From the NCBI RefSeq assembly GCF_964355755.1, contig NC_092672.1:16924501-16988500 (forward strand): 64,000 bases of DNA, written 5' to 3'. The notes beneath the pieces are model-generated. The model searched no databases. It had not been told where the DNA came from and was given only the letters and a program-made list of their open reading frames with translations. The position numbers and the translations under genes are program-made. Of this stretch, positions 36,601-58,603 are shown piece by piece. The stretch comes from Antedon mediterranea. Taxonomy: Eukaryota > Echinodermata > Crinoidea > Comatulida > Antedonidae. The stretch's first letter is position 1. Every line of letters begins with the position of its first letter.

Positions 36601-37507
36601 CCAATTGTCACATCACTGGAGCGTGTGCTACAAAAAAATCGCATCCAACGGCAAGCCTATCATGGTAAATCATTTATTGGTAACCATGTTCATAAATGTT
36701 GTCAGGTAAATTAACTATTCTTTTAATTGATATTGTTTCAACTGTTAATTATTAAAATTGTAGTTTTTAAAATGTATATTTGTTTTTAATAGGACCATGT
36801 TAGGAATGAACTAGTGAATGCTCCACTACATGAAATGAAAATTCAAGAAGCTGAGATTCCTATCGGAAAAATTCAGCTAATTGACAAAAGAGTAAAAGAA
36901 TTGGTCACCAAGTACGATGCACTCCTTTCAAAATTTTCTAGGGTTCACAATAACTTGAATCATTCAAAACCTGTCACAGATGTTGATATTCAAGGAAATG
37001 GTAATGTAATTATGCTTACCTTTCAAGGTATTCCTTAGACATGCCATTGTTTCTTTTCCTACAACACACTGCAACTGTTTCTTTTCTCTTCTACAAAAAA
37101 AATTCAGATAAAGCCATAAAAGACTTTATGGAGGAATATCGAAAAACCAACAAAAGTATATCTCCAAAATTACATATGCTCGAGGAACATGTCATTCCCC
37201 AATTAAAGGCTTGGAGATTTGGTCTGGGACTGGTTAGCGAGCAAGGTGGGGAGTCTATTCACGCCGCGCTTAATAAAAGGAAAAGAACAGTTGCTGGGAT
37301 GCATGACAGACTTGGACAGTTAACATCCATGATGCGGTCACATGCAATTACCACTCAGCCATGCATAATAGAAGAAATAGTTGAACCCAAAAGAAGAAAA
37401 ATTGGTAACAATTTACACTTTATTGATTACACTATTTGTGCTTTTTAGCTCCCTGCTCACCAAAAATTAAATAAACCTGTTTATATTTTTCAGAAAAAGA
37501 AGAATAA
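33627..37507 (+). CDS. RAG1-like transposase (RAG1L), 11 exons, 937 aa, intact
   Basis: Predicted exons: 33627-34454, 34571-34851, 34969-35175, 35326-35556, 35642-35718, 35846-36042, 36144-36473, 36562-36705, 36793-37000, 37108-37404, 37494-37507. All introns (85-150 bp) are GT-AG and phases match, giving 938 codons with stop. The ATG at 33627 is chosen because CRVCG follows ten residues later, as at other N-termini of this type. Domains: zinc-binding N-terminus (C12, C15, C56, C59, C83, C86); C3HC4 RING at 123-165 followed by a C/H cluster (192-210), as in RAG1; DDE-type core with D457 (GGDKGGG), D527 (FGDYEYL) and E883 (SEQGGES). C546-x2-C549 and H857-x4-H862 correspond to the RAG1 zinc ligands C727/C730 and H937/H942; the D527-to-C546 distance of 19 equals D708-to-C727. 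A charged helix lies at about 658-686 and a KRRK nuclear signal at 929-932. Predicted role: cut and join the element ends in the nucleus. Exon 10 could instead read through to a stop at 37446-37448. Confidence 0.88.
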
Positions 37508-37623
37508 AGTACACGACAATGAATACGAAATAAAAGAAAATATAGGCTTACTGATAAATCTGACGGAGTGCCATCTTCTTCTTTATTATGGATTCTCTTA
37601 TGAACCACACTTGCATCAATAAA
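37503..37623 (+). promoter_or_regulatory. Polyadenylation signals of the RAG1-like gene
   Basis: AATAAA occurs at 37503-37508, overlapping the stop codon, and at 37618-37623. The second, about 110 bp after the stop, is the better placed. No transcript evidence is available. Confidence 0.5.
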
Positions 37624-38653
37624 GTAGTCGTACTTGTTTGTGTTGGTGGTATTTTTGGAACCTGTAGTACAATTTTTGAATTATAAATATTTATCATCAT
37701 TATTTAAAAAAATGGTGGACTAGCGATTGAAATACATGATGAAATATTATATTATAATTAGGACTATACTGTCAAAATTAAAATCAAAATTTTATTTTTT
37801 ATTCTACAAATGCAATGCTGTTGCTGCCATAGTTTAGTAATATTCAAGCCATAGGAAGATAGACTATGATATTTTCACATTTTCTACTGTAGAATAAATT
37901 AGGCCCTCATGAAAGCTAGTTAGTAAGTATACCTATCCTCCTAGGCCTACCTATGTCTTGATGGTACCATATTAAAAAATTAGGCCTAGCCTAGCTAGAT
38001 AGAGCTGTTACTAAAGCCTGGCCCTGCTGATTTCCCCTCTTAACGACATATACTTGGGCTAGGCCTACTAAGAGTATATTATTCTAGGCCTAGGCCTATA
38101 CAGTATTTATTTTTCGTGGCTTAAACCTAGTACTAGGTGACAAACCTTTGTTAGGCCTAGGCCTTTAGCAGCACACCCACGTGTGCAAAACAGGCAAATG
38201 GGCCCCGACTTTCTGTGTATATAATTATTAAACTGGATTAGACGTCAGCGAGATTTTTTAAATATTGTTTATCAAGTTTTTGAATTTTCACATCGACTAG
38301 GCGCCGATGTTTATGTAAATTGCAAAAAAAATATATAACCTCACCATTACCCTGTAATTAAACTGCTATTTTTTACTGTTTTTTGTCGCAAAATAGACGT
38401 AAGATTTCAATACTCATATCTCGTGAAGTCTTGAGAAACGGAGTGACCGCTGGCTTCGAATATCAATTACACGCCTTCTTCTTCGAATATAACATGAATA
38501 TTCATTAAATTTTCAATTATAACACTGTCTATTGGTCAGTTTATTCCCTCTCTTTTACCAGGGTAGTAAAAATAGTCTTCCGGGTATTTAAACTAGCGCC
38601 CTCTATAACATAAAATAAGAAAAAGCGAGCATCGAAACTATAGAGGGCTCACC
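37508..38653 (+). other. 3' non-coding region of the RAG1-like transposon
   Basis: About 1.1 kb without a credible ORF on either strand, rich in AGGCCTAGGCCT words around 37920-38170. Near the right end GCCCTCTATA (about 38596) and TATAGAGGGC (about 38639) form a subterminal inverted pair. The terminal 700 bp resemble, inverted, the sequence at 63302-64000 (shared words CCAGGCTTTAG, ACCCGGAAG, GTGAGCCCTCTAT at matching distances from the tip). No RAG2/kelch-like sequence is seen. Confidence 0.7.
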
Positions 38654-38681
38654 ACTTTTTGTCTCGCTGGAAACTGCCGTG
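38654..38681 (-). promoter_or_regulatory. Right terminal RSS-like signal: heptamer CACGGCA, 12-bp spacer, nonamer ACAAAAAGT
   Basis: Read inward on the minus strand from 38681: heptamer CACGGCA (38681-38675), spacer GTTTCCAGCGAG of exactly 12 bp (38674-38663), nonamer ACAAAAAGT (38662-38654). Seven of the first eight nonamer positions match the RAG consensus ACAAAAACC. Inferred 12-RSS-like transposase site. Confidence 0.75.
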
Positions 38682-50118
<11,437 letters not shown>

Positions 50119-50728
50119 TATAACTAGTTATGTCAAAAATAAAAGGGTCGAAATTTGGCCATTTTCCGAAAATTTCCCTTCAGGGGACGACAGGAATTTT
50201 TTCGAAAAATAACCAAAATGTCTACCATTTAAAATTCAATAATTAGGCTATAATATATCCATTTATGCACATATATTTTGTTAACATCATCTTATAGAGC
50301 CATAGTAACTAGTTAGGTCAAAAAATAAAAGTGTCGAAATTTGGCCATTTTCCGACAATTTCCCTACGGGGGACCACAGGAATTTTTTCGAAAAATAACA
50401 AAAATTTCCACTTTTTAAAATTCGAAAATTATGCTATAATATTGCCATTTATGCAAATATATTGTGCTAACATGATCTTATAGAGCCATAGTAACTAGTT
50501 ATGTCAAAAAATAAATGGGTCGAAATTTGGCCATTTTTCGAAAAATTTTCCTGCGTGGGACCATAGTAATTTTTTTTCGAAAAATGACACAAATTTCCAC
50601 CTTTCAAAATTCAATAATTAGACTATAATATTGCCATTTATTGACATATGTTGTGTTAACATCATCTTATAGAGCCATAGTAACTAGTTATGTTAAAAAT
50701 AAAAGGTTTGAAATTTTGCCGTTTTTGC
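50119..50728 (+). repeat. AT-rich ~186-bp satellite array, block 5
   Basis: Three to four monomers on the same strand as before, beginning mid-monomer at the minisatellite junction. The block is the first copy of a tandem duplication whose second copy starts at about 52429 (offset 2284 bp). Confidence 0.9.
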
Positions 50729-51539
50729 ACCCAAGCGTATAGCAACAAGAAGTGATTACACAACTGCGATACGATACTTTCTACAGTAGGCCTAGGAAAG
50801 TCAATTCACGTGATTGCCTTCGCGCACTCTTCTTCACACAAAATGTGTCGAGTCGAGGCTAATCGACAGCTAGTAATTCATTGGACATAGCCCAAAGAAA
50901 GCTTAGACCCACAAGAATAAAGAATGTGTATAATTTGTGTACTGTATTTTTTTAATTCTGCTATTTTATTATCAAACAATAATGCATGTACTCAAAGGAA
51001 CTTTAAAAATGCGCGTATATGAACACATGAGATGGGAAGATTTGACCCACGAGAATAAAAAATGTATTTTTGTGTAATGTTTATTGTTTAATTTTGCTGA
51101 CTTATTACTCGGATTGTGTCATACTAAAGATAGTGTAACTATCTTTGGTCATACCTAACACACACGTCACACACACCCACACAGCTACTACTAGAATAGA
51201 CATGGGTTTAGAGACTAATAATTAAGCCTAATAGTATTAATAGAAACTATAATTTTAACACGTAATTCTATAGTAATAAATTATATTAAAAACACCATAA
51301 ACTAAAGGCTGATTATTTCGACAATCCACACAAAACGCCGCTATTCTTCTATGAAATCGCACGCCGCAACAACAGCGGAGATAGGCCTAGAATCGTACCG
51401 CACTTGTGTAATCACTTCTTGTTGCTATACGCCTGGGTGCACACGGCGGAACAAGAAAATTTAACTGATAAATTATTCATGTTTATTTTGTGACGTTTCA
51501 TGAGGGGGTCCCCAACTTATGTACGAAAAAAAAATCGCC
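50729..51539. mobile_element. Long-TIR MITE, copy 2 (left end missing)
   Basis: It starts at ACCCAAGCGTATAGCAAC, about 115 bp into copy 1's left arm, fused to the satellite word GCCGTTTTTGC, and ends with GTACGAAAAAAAAATCGCC and satellite CCGGGGGACC. The interior matches copy 1, including AATAATTAAGCCTAATAG. No coding capacity. Confidence 0.8.
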
Positions 51540-53012
51540 TCCGGGGGACCATAGGAATTTTTTCGAAAAATGGCCAAAATTTTCAATTTCTAAACTTCGA
51601 AAATTATGCTATAATATTGCCATTTATGCACTTACATCATCTGATAGAGCCATAGTTACTAGTTATGTCAAAAAATAAAAGGGTCGAAATTTGGCCATTT
51701 TTCGAAAAAAATTCCTGCGGGGACCATAGGAATTTTTTTGAAAAATGGCAAAAATTTCCACTTTTTAAAATTCGAAAATTATGCTATAATATTGCCATTT
51801 ATGCAAATATATTGTGCAAACATCATCTTATAGAGCCATAGTAACTAGTTATGTCAAAAAATAAAAGCGTCGCAATTTTTACATTTTTGGAAAATATTCC
51901 TGCGTGGGACCACAGGATTTTTTTCGAAAAATAACCAAAATGTCCACCTTTAAACTTCAATAATTAGGCTATAATATTGCCATTTATGCACATATATTGT
52001 GTTAACATCATCTTATAGAGCCATAGTAACTAGTTATCATGTCAAAAAATGAAAGGATCGACATTTGGCCATTTTTCGAAAATTTTCCTGCGGGGGACCA
52101 CAGGAATTTTTTCAAAAAAAACCCCAAAATTTCCACCTTTTAAAATTCAATAATTAGGCTATAATATTGCCATTTATGCACATATATTGAGTTAACATCA
52201 ACTTATAGAGACATAGTAACGAGTTATGTCAAAAAATAAAAGGGTCGAAATTTGGCCATTTTCGCGAAAATTTCCATGCGGGGGACCATAGAGATTTTTT
52301 CGAAAAATTGACAAAATTTCCAATTTCTACAATTCGAAAATTATGCTATAATATTGTAATTTATACAAATATATTGTGCTAACATCATCTTATAGAGCCA
52401 TAGTAACGAATTATGTCAAAAAATAAAAGGGTCGAAATTTGGCCATTTTCCGAAAATTTCCCTTCAGGGGACGACAGGAATTTTTTCGAAAAATAACCAA
52501 AATGTCTACCATTTAAAATTCAATAATTAGGCTATAATATATCCATTTATGCACATATATTTTGTTAACATCATCTTATAGAGCCATAGTAACTAGTTAT
52601 GGCAAAAAATAAAAGTGTCGAAATTTGGCCATTTTCCGACAATTTCCCTACGGGGGACCATAGGAATTTTTTCGAAAAATAACAAAAATTTCCACTTTTT
52701 AAAATTCGAAAATTATGCTATAATATTGCCATTTATGCAAATATATTGTGCTAACATGATCTTATAGAGCCATAGTAACTAGTTATGTCAAAAAATAAAT
52801 GGGTCGAAATTTGGCCATTTTTCGAAAAATTTTCCTGCGGGGGACCATAGTAATTTTTTTTCGAAAAATGACCAAAATTTCCACCTTTCAAAATTCAATA
52901 ATTAGACTATAATATTGCCATTTATTGACATATGTTGTGTTAACATCATCTTATAGAGCCATAGTAACTAGTTATGTCAAAAATAAAAGGTTTGAATTTT
53001 TGCCGTTTTTGC
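51540..53012 (+). repeat. AT-rich ~186-bp satellite array, block 6
   Basis: Eight or so monomers. The second half (from about 52429) repeats block 5 at an offset of 2284 bp, including the distinctive TTCAGGGGACGACAGG variant. The short ORF at 51490-51678 spans MITE and satellite and is not a gene. Confidence 0.9.
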
Positions 53013-53413
53013 ACCCAAGCGTATAGCAACAACAAGTGATTACACAACTGCGATACGATACTTTCTACAGTAGGCCTAGGAAAGTCAATTCACGTGATTG
53101 CCTAATAATTAGGCCTAATAGTATTAATAGAAACTATAATTTTAACACGTAATTCTATAGTAATTAATTATATTAAAAACACCATAAACTAAAGGCTGAT
53201 TATTTCGAAAATCCACACAAAACGCCGCTATTCTTCTATGAAATCGCACGCCGCAACAACAGCGGAGATAGGCCTAGAATCGTACCGCACTTGTGTAATC
53301 ACTTCTTGTTGCTATACGCTTGGGTGCACACGGCGGAACAAGAAAATTTAACTGATGAATTATTCATGTTTATTTTGTGACGTTTCATGAGGGGTCCCCA
53401 ACTTATGTACGCC
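53013..53413. mobile_element. Long-TIR MITE, copy 3 (duplicate of copy 2 with internal deletion)
   Basis: Its left junction is the same as copy 2 at an offset of 2284 bp, so it was duplicated with its satellite context. It lacks about 400 bp between GTGATTGCCT and AATAATTAGGCC, and its right end lacks the A-run before the terminal GCC. Confidence 0.82.
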
Positions 53414-56400
53414 TCCGGGGGACCATAGGAATTTTTTCGAAAAATGGCCAATATTTTTAAATTCTAAACTTCGAAAATTATGTTATAATATTGCCATTTA
53501 TGCACTAACATCATCTGATAGAGCCATAGTTACTAGTTATGTCAAAAAATAAAAGGGTCGAAATTTGGCCATTTTTCGAAAAAATTTCCTGCGGGGACTA
53601 TAGGAATTTTTTTGAAAAATGGCAAAAATTTCCACTTTTTAAAATTCGAAAATTATGCTATAATATTGCCATTTATGCAAATATATTGTGCAAACATCAT
53701 CTTATAGAGCCATAGTAACTAGTTATGTCAAAAAATAAAAGCATCGCAATTTTGACATTTTTGGAAAATATTCCTGCGTGGGACCACAGGAATTTTTTCG
53801 AAAAATAACCAAAATTTAAACCTTTAAACTTCAATAATTAGCCTATAATTTTGCCATTTATGCACATATATTGTGTTAACATCATCTTATAGAGCCATAG
53901 TAACTAGTTATCATGTCAACAAATGAAAGGATCGACATTTGGCCATTTTTCGAAAATTTTCCTGCGGGGGACCACAGGAATTTTTTCAAAAAAATAACCA
54001 AAATTTCAACCTTTTAAAATTCAATAATTAGGCTATAATATTGCCATTTATGCACATAATTATATTGAGTTAACATCAACTTATAGAGACATAGTAACGA
54101 GTTATGTCAAAAAATAAAAGGGTCGAAATTTGGCCTTTTTTGCGAAAATTTCCCTGCGGGGGACCATAGAGATTTTTTCGAAAAATTGACAAAATTTCCA
54201 ATTTCTACAATTCGAAAATTATGCTATAATATTGTAATTTATACAAATATATTGTGCTAACATCATCTTATAGAGCCATAGTAACGAATTATGTCAAAAA
54301 ATAAAAGGGTTTAAAGTTGGCCATTTTTCGATAATTTTCCTGCGGGGGACCATAGTATTTTTTCGAAAAATGGACAAAATTTCCAATTTCTAAAATTCTA
54401 AAATTATGCTATAATATTGCCATTTATCCAAATATATTGTGATAACATCATCTTATAGAAACATAGCAACTAGTTATGTCAAAAAAATAAAAGGGTCGAA
54501 AAATGGCACCATTTTCCACTTTTTAAAATAAAATAAATATGCTATAATATTTCCATTTATACAGATATATTTTGCTAACATCATCTTATAGAGTCATAGT
54601 AACGAATTATATCAAAAATTAAAAGGGTTGAAATTTGACAATTTTTCGAAAATTTTCCTGCGGGGGACCATAAGAATTTTTTCGAAAATGAACTAAATTT
54701 CGAATTTCTAAAATTCGAAAATTATGCTATAATATTGCCATTTATGCAAATATATTGTGCTAACATCATCTTATAGAGCCATAGTAAAAAAAATAAAAGG
54801 GTCGAAATTTTGCAATCTTTCGAAAATTTTCCTGTGGGGATCATAGGAAGTTTTTTGAAAAACAAACCAAAAATAAACAAAATTTCCACCTTTTAAAATT
54901 AAATAATTAGGCTATAATATTGCCATTTATACAGATATATTTTGCTAACATCATCTTATAGAGCCATAGTAACTAGTTATGTCATCAAATAAAAGGGCGA
55001 ACATTTCCCTGCGGGTGACAATAGGAATTTTTTTCGAAAAATGGACAAAATTTCCACTTTTTAAAATTCGAAAATTATGCTATAATATTGCCATTTATGC
55101 AAATATATTGTGCAAACATCATCTTATAGAGCCATAGTAACTAGTTATGTCAAAAAATAAAAGCGTCGCAATTTTGACATTTTTGGAAAATATTCCTGCG
55201 GGGGACCACAGGAATTTTTTCAAACAAATAACCAACATTTCCACCTTTAAACTTCAATAATTAGGGTATAATATTGCCATTTATGCACATATATTGTGTT
55301 AACATCATCTTATAGAGCTAGTAACTAGTTATCATGTCAAAAAATGAAAGGATCGACATTTGGCCATTTTTCGAAAATTTTCCTGCGGGGGACCACAGGA
55401 ATTTTTTCAAAAAAATAACCAAAATTTCCACCTTTTAAAATTCAATAATTAGGCTATAATATTGCCATTTATGCACATATATTGTGTTAACATCAACTTA
55501 TAGAGACATAGTAACGAGTTATGTCAAAAAATAAAAGGGTCGAAATTTGGCAATTTTTTGGAAAATTTCCCTGCGGGGGACCATAGAGATTTTTTCGAAA
55601 AATTGACAAAATTTCCAATTTCTACAATTCGAAAATTATGCTATAATATTGTAATTTATACAAATATATTGTGCTAACATCATCTTATAAAGCCATAGTA
55701 ACGAATTATGTCAAAAAATAAAAGGGTTGAAAGTTGGCCATTTTTCGATAATTTTCCTGCGGGGGACCATAGTATTTTTTTCGAAAAATGGACAAAATTT
55801 CCAATTTCTAAAATTCGAAAATTATGCTATAATATTGCCATTTATCCAAATATATTGTGATAACATCATCTTATAGAGACATAGCAACTAGTTATGTCAA
55901 AAAAATAAAAGGGTCGAAAAATGGCACCATTTTCCACTTTTTAAAATAAAATAAATATGCTATAATATTTCCATTTATACAGATATATTTTGCTAACATC
56001 ATCTTATAGAGTCATAGTAACGAATTATATCAAAAATTAAAAGGGTTGAAACTTGACAATTTTTCGAAAATTTTCCTTCGGGGGACCATAAGAATTTTTT
56101 CGAAAATGAACTAAATTTCCAATTTCTAAAATTCGAAAATTATGCTATAATATTGCCATTTATGCAAATATATTGTGCTAACATCATCTTATAGAGCCAT
56201 AGTAAAAAAAATAAAAGGGTCGAAATTTTTCAATTTTTCGAAAATTTTCCTGCGGGGATCATAGGAAGTTTTTTGAAAAACAAACAAAAAATAAACAAAA
56301 TTTCCACCTTTTAAAATTAAATAATTAGGCTATAATATTGCCATTTATACAGATATATTTTGCTAACAACATCTTATAGAGCCATAGTAACTAGTTATGT

Positions 56401-56455
56401 CATCAAATAAAAGGGTCGAAATTTGGCCATTTTCCGAAAATTTCCCTGCGGGGGA
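53414..56455 (+). repeat. AT-rich ~186-bp satellite array, block 7, regular higher-order repeat
   Basis: Two higher-order units with the same monomer order as block 2 (the AAAGC(G/A)TCGCAATTTTGAC type at about 53739 and 55158). The block therefore matches the array on the far side of the 24 kb minisatellite. The last five bases, GGGGA, are the left TSD of the foldback element. Confidence 0.92.
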
Positions 56456-56461
56456 TGTTGA

Positions 56462-56730
56462 ACCCACAAATGTGAAAACGCCAACAAATGTGAAAACAAC
56501 CACAGATGTGAAAACGCATCACCCACAAATGTGAAAACAATCACAAATGTGAAAACGCATCACCTACCACAACCACAAATGTGAAAACGCATCAACCACA
56601 AATGTGAAAACAGCGCCCACAAATGTGAAAATGATCATCGCCCACAAATGTGATAACGCCCACAAATGTAAAAACAAGAGAGACTTTTTCGCCCACAAAT
56701 GTAAAAAAATTCAGATCAAATTTAATGCTA
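56462..56730 (+). repeat. Iterons CCACAAATGTGAAAAC, left end of foldback element
   Basis: About eleven copies of ACAAATGTGAAAAC with short variable links (GCC, AACC, GCATCA and similar). The motif core is close to a palindrome (ACAAATGT). Likely protein-binding sites for the element's own transposase; inferred only from position and repetition. Confidence 0.82.
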
Positions 56731-58374
56731 GATTCAGACAAACATTATATCATGATTGTATTGAGTTGTTTGTTCACGATACGTCTGTTAGGGTCGTCGT
56801 TAACACGTTGGATTATTATCATTTGCTGCTCGTGCGCGCGATTTTTGCACGTTAACTCGTTTGTTTAATGAACGTAATAGTTCAAGACGATATTTGTTAT
56901 TTGCTGCGCGCGTGCACGATACTTCAAGGTCAAGGCCATGTTATATCATTGTTGCTTCTACTGTGTCGTTGTTGGCTTACTATTATGTACGTATAGTTAT
57001 AAGTCGATGTTCGATATTTTTTTTTTGCGCGCACACGATACAACAAGGTCAAGGTTAAATTGCTACTTGTATGTAGTGTGTGGTTATTAACTCGTTGGCT
57101 TACTGTTATGTACGTATAGTTCAAGTCGATGTTCGATTCGATGTTTTTGTGCACGTACACGATACCACAAGGTCAAGGTCATATATAATATTGCTACTTG
57201 TGGTTGTTAACTCGTTGGCTTATTGTTATGTACGTATAGTTCCAAGTCGATGGTCGATTCGATTTTTTTTTTGTGCGCGTGCACGATACTACAAGGTCAT
57301 ATATCATTGCTGCTTGAAGTGCAGTTGGGCTTACTATATTAGTATTATGTACGTATTATAGCTCCAAGTCGATGCTCGGTGTACACGATACTACAAGATC
57401 AATGCTATACTCGTCGTTCAGTTATTGCAGTAGTTCCTAATGTTCAATTTTTTTACAAAACTATAACCACAAGATAATAATACAAGAGCTAGAGCAAGAC
57501 CAACTAATACAAGAATATTTCTTTATTTTAGAGCGATAAACAAATTGTAACATAGAATAATACCGTAACACCAATATCCAACCAAACATAATACACGATA
57601 CGATAGCATCAAACTTGTCACGAACATGTATTCTATAAAACATACTATGAAATCTATAACAATTATACTAATGGACAAAACTTCCTACTATACTACTATT
57701 TACATTCGTGGTTTAATCTGATGCTTATTGTTTAATTTGTATATCTATTTTTAGCGGATAATTATAAAGATATACGGAGAATAATATTACCTATTGAATG
57801 CATTAAAATTTAACTGATTTACTATCAAACGTATATTCGACAATTTAAAGAAATAGAATTAATTAGCAATAGTATATATGACCTTGATCTTGTGGTATCG
57901 TGTACGTGCACAAAAACATCGAATCGAACATCGACTTGAACTATACGTACATAACAGTAAGCCAACGAGTTAATAACCACACACTACATACAAGTAGCAA
58001 TTTAACCTTGACCTTGTTGTATCGTGTGCACGCTCAAAAAAACATCGAACATCGACTTATAACTATACGTACATAATAGTAAGCCAACAACCACACAGTA
58101 GAAGCAACAATGATATAACATGGCCTTGACCTTTAAGTATCGTGCACGCGCGCAGCAAATAAAAAATATCGTCTTGAACTATTACGTTCATTAAACAAAC
58201 GAGTTAACGTGCAAATATTGCGCGCATGAGCAGCAAATTATAATAATCCAATGCGTTAACCACGACCCTAACAGACGTATCGTTAACAAACAATTATTGA
58301 AACAACTCAATACAATCATGATATAATGTAGTACCTCGATCAAAATTGTTTGAGTCTACCATTAAATTTGATCT

Positions 58375-58597
58375 GATTTTTTTTTTTACATTTGTGGCCG
58401 AAAAATTCTCATTTTTTTTTACATTTGTGGGCGTTATCACATTTGTGGGCGATGATCGTTTTCACATTTGTGGGCGCTGTTTATTACATTTGTGGTTGAT
58501 TCGTTTTCACATTTGTGGTTGTTTTCACATTTGTGGGTGATGCGTTTTCACATTTGTGGTTGTTTTCACATTTGTGGGCGTTTTTACATTTGTGGGT
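58375..58597 (-). repeat. Iterons CCACAAATGTGAAAAC, right end of foldback element
   Basis: About ten copies on the minus strand (seen as TTTTCACATTTGTGG on the plus strand), mirroring the left set, with similar link sequences. Confidence 0.82.
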
Positions 58598-58603
58598 TCA
58601 ACA

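Larger units (their letters stand above)
32966..38681 (+). mobile_element. RAG1-like DNA transposon with RSS-like termini (5716 bp)
   Basis: Both ends carry the 12-bp inverted repeat CACGGCAGTTTC (32966-32977; complement of 38670-38681). A second inverted block follows, CGAGACACAAAGTG at the left and CGAGACAAAAAGTG at the right, 12 and 3 bp further in. It interrupts the minisatellite: the flanks are GCTGATCT and ATCTATCTATCT, consistent with a 4-bp ATCT duplication, or GATCT if the terminal G is shared; the repetitive target prevents a firm size. Removing it and one ATCT gives a normal minisatellite stretch. Inside is a single intact multi-exon RAG1-like gene and no RAG2-like gene. The nearest described relatives by architecture are ProtoRAG, Transib and the molluscan N-RAG-TP elements. 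Confidence 0.9.
56456..58603. mobile_element. Foldback element with iterated ends (2148 bp), TIR TGTTGAACCCACAAATGTG
   Basis: Left TGTTGAACCCACAAATGTG and its exact complement at the right end border two arms of about 730 bp (56456-57188 and 57872-58603) that are largely inverted copies. The flanks carry the 5-bp duplication GGGGA (56451-56455 and 58604-58608), and removal restores the satellite word GCGGGGGACAATAGG. Inside each arm, after the iterons, units of about 115-120 bp with ACACGATAC, AAGGTCAAGGTC, TAACTCGTTGGCTTACTGTT and ATGTACGTATAGTT repeat. The central 680 bp is unique and has no credible gene; short ORFs in the arms are mirrored repeat translations. Superfamily unknown; non-autonomous. 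Confidence 0.85.

Noticed and set aside
37508-38653. Possible RAG2-like partner gene in the trailer
   Set aside because: No frame of useful length or kelch-type pattern is present on either strand.
56604-57361. Several ORFs of 60-93 codons in the left foldback arm, with a mirror set at 58346-58757
   Set aside because: They read through iterons and arm repeats; the same sequence appears inverted in the other arm and no domain is visible.
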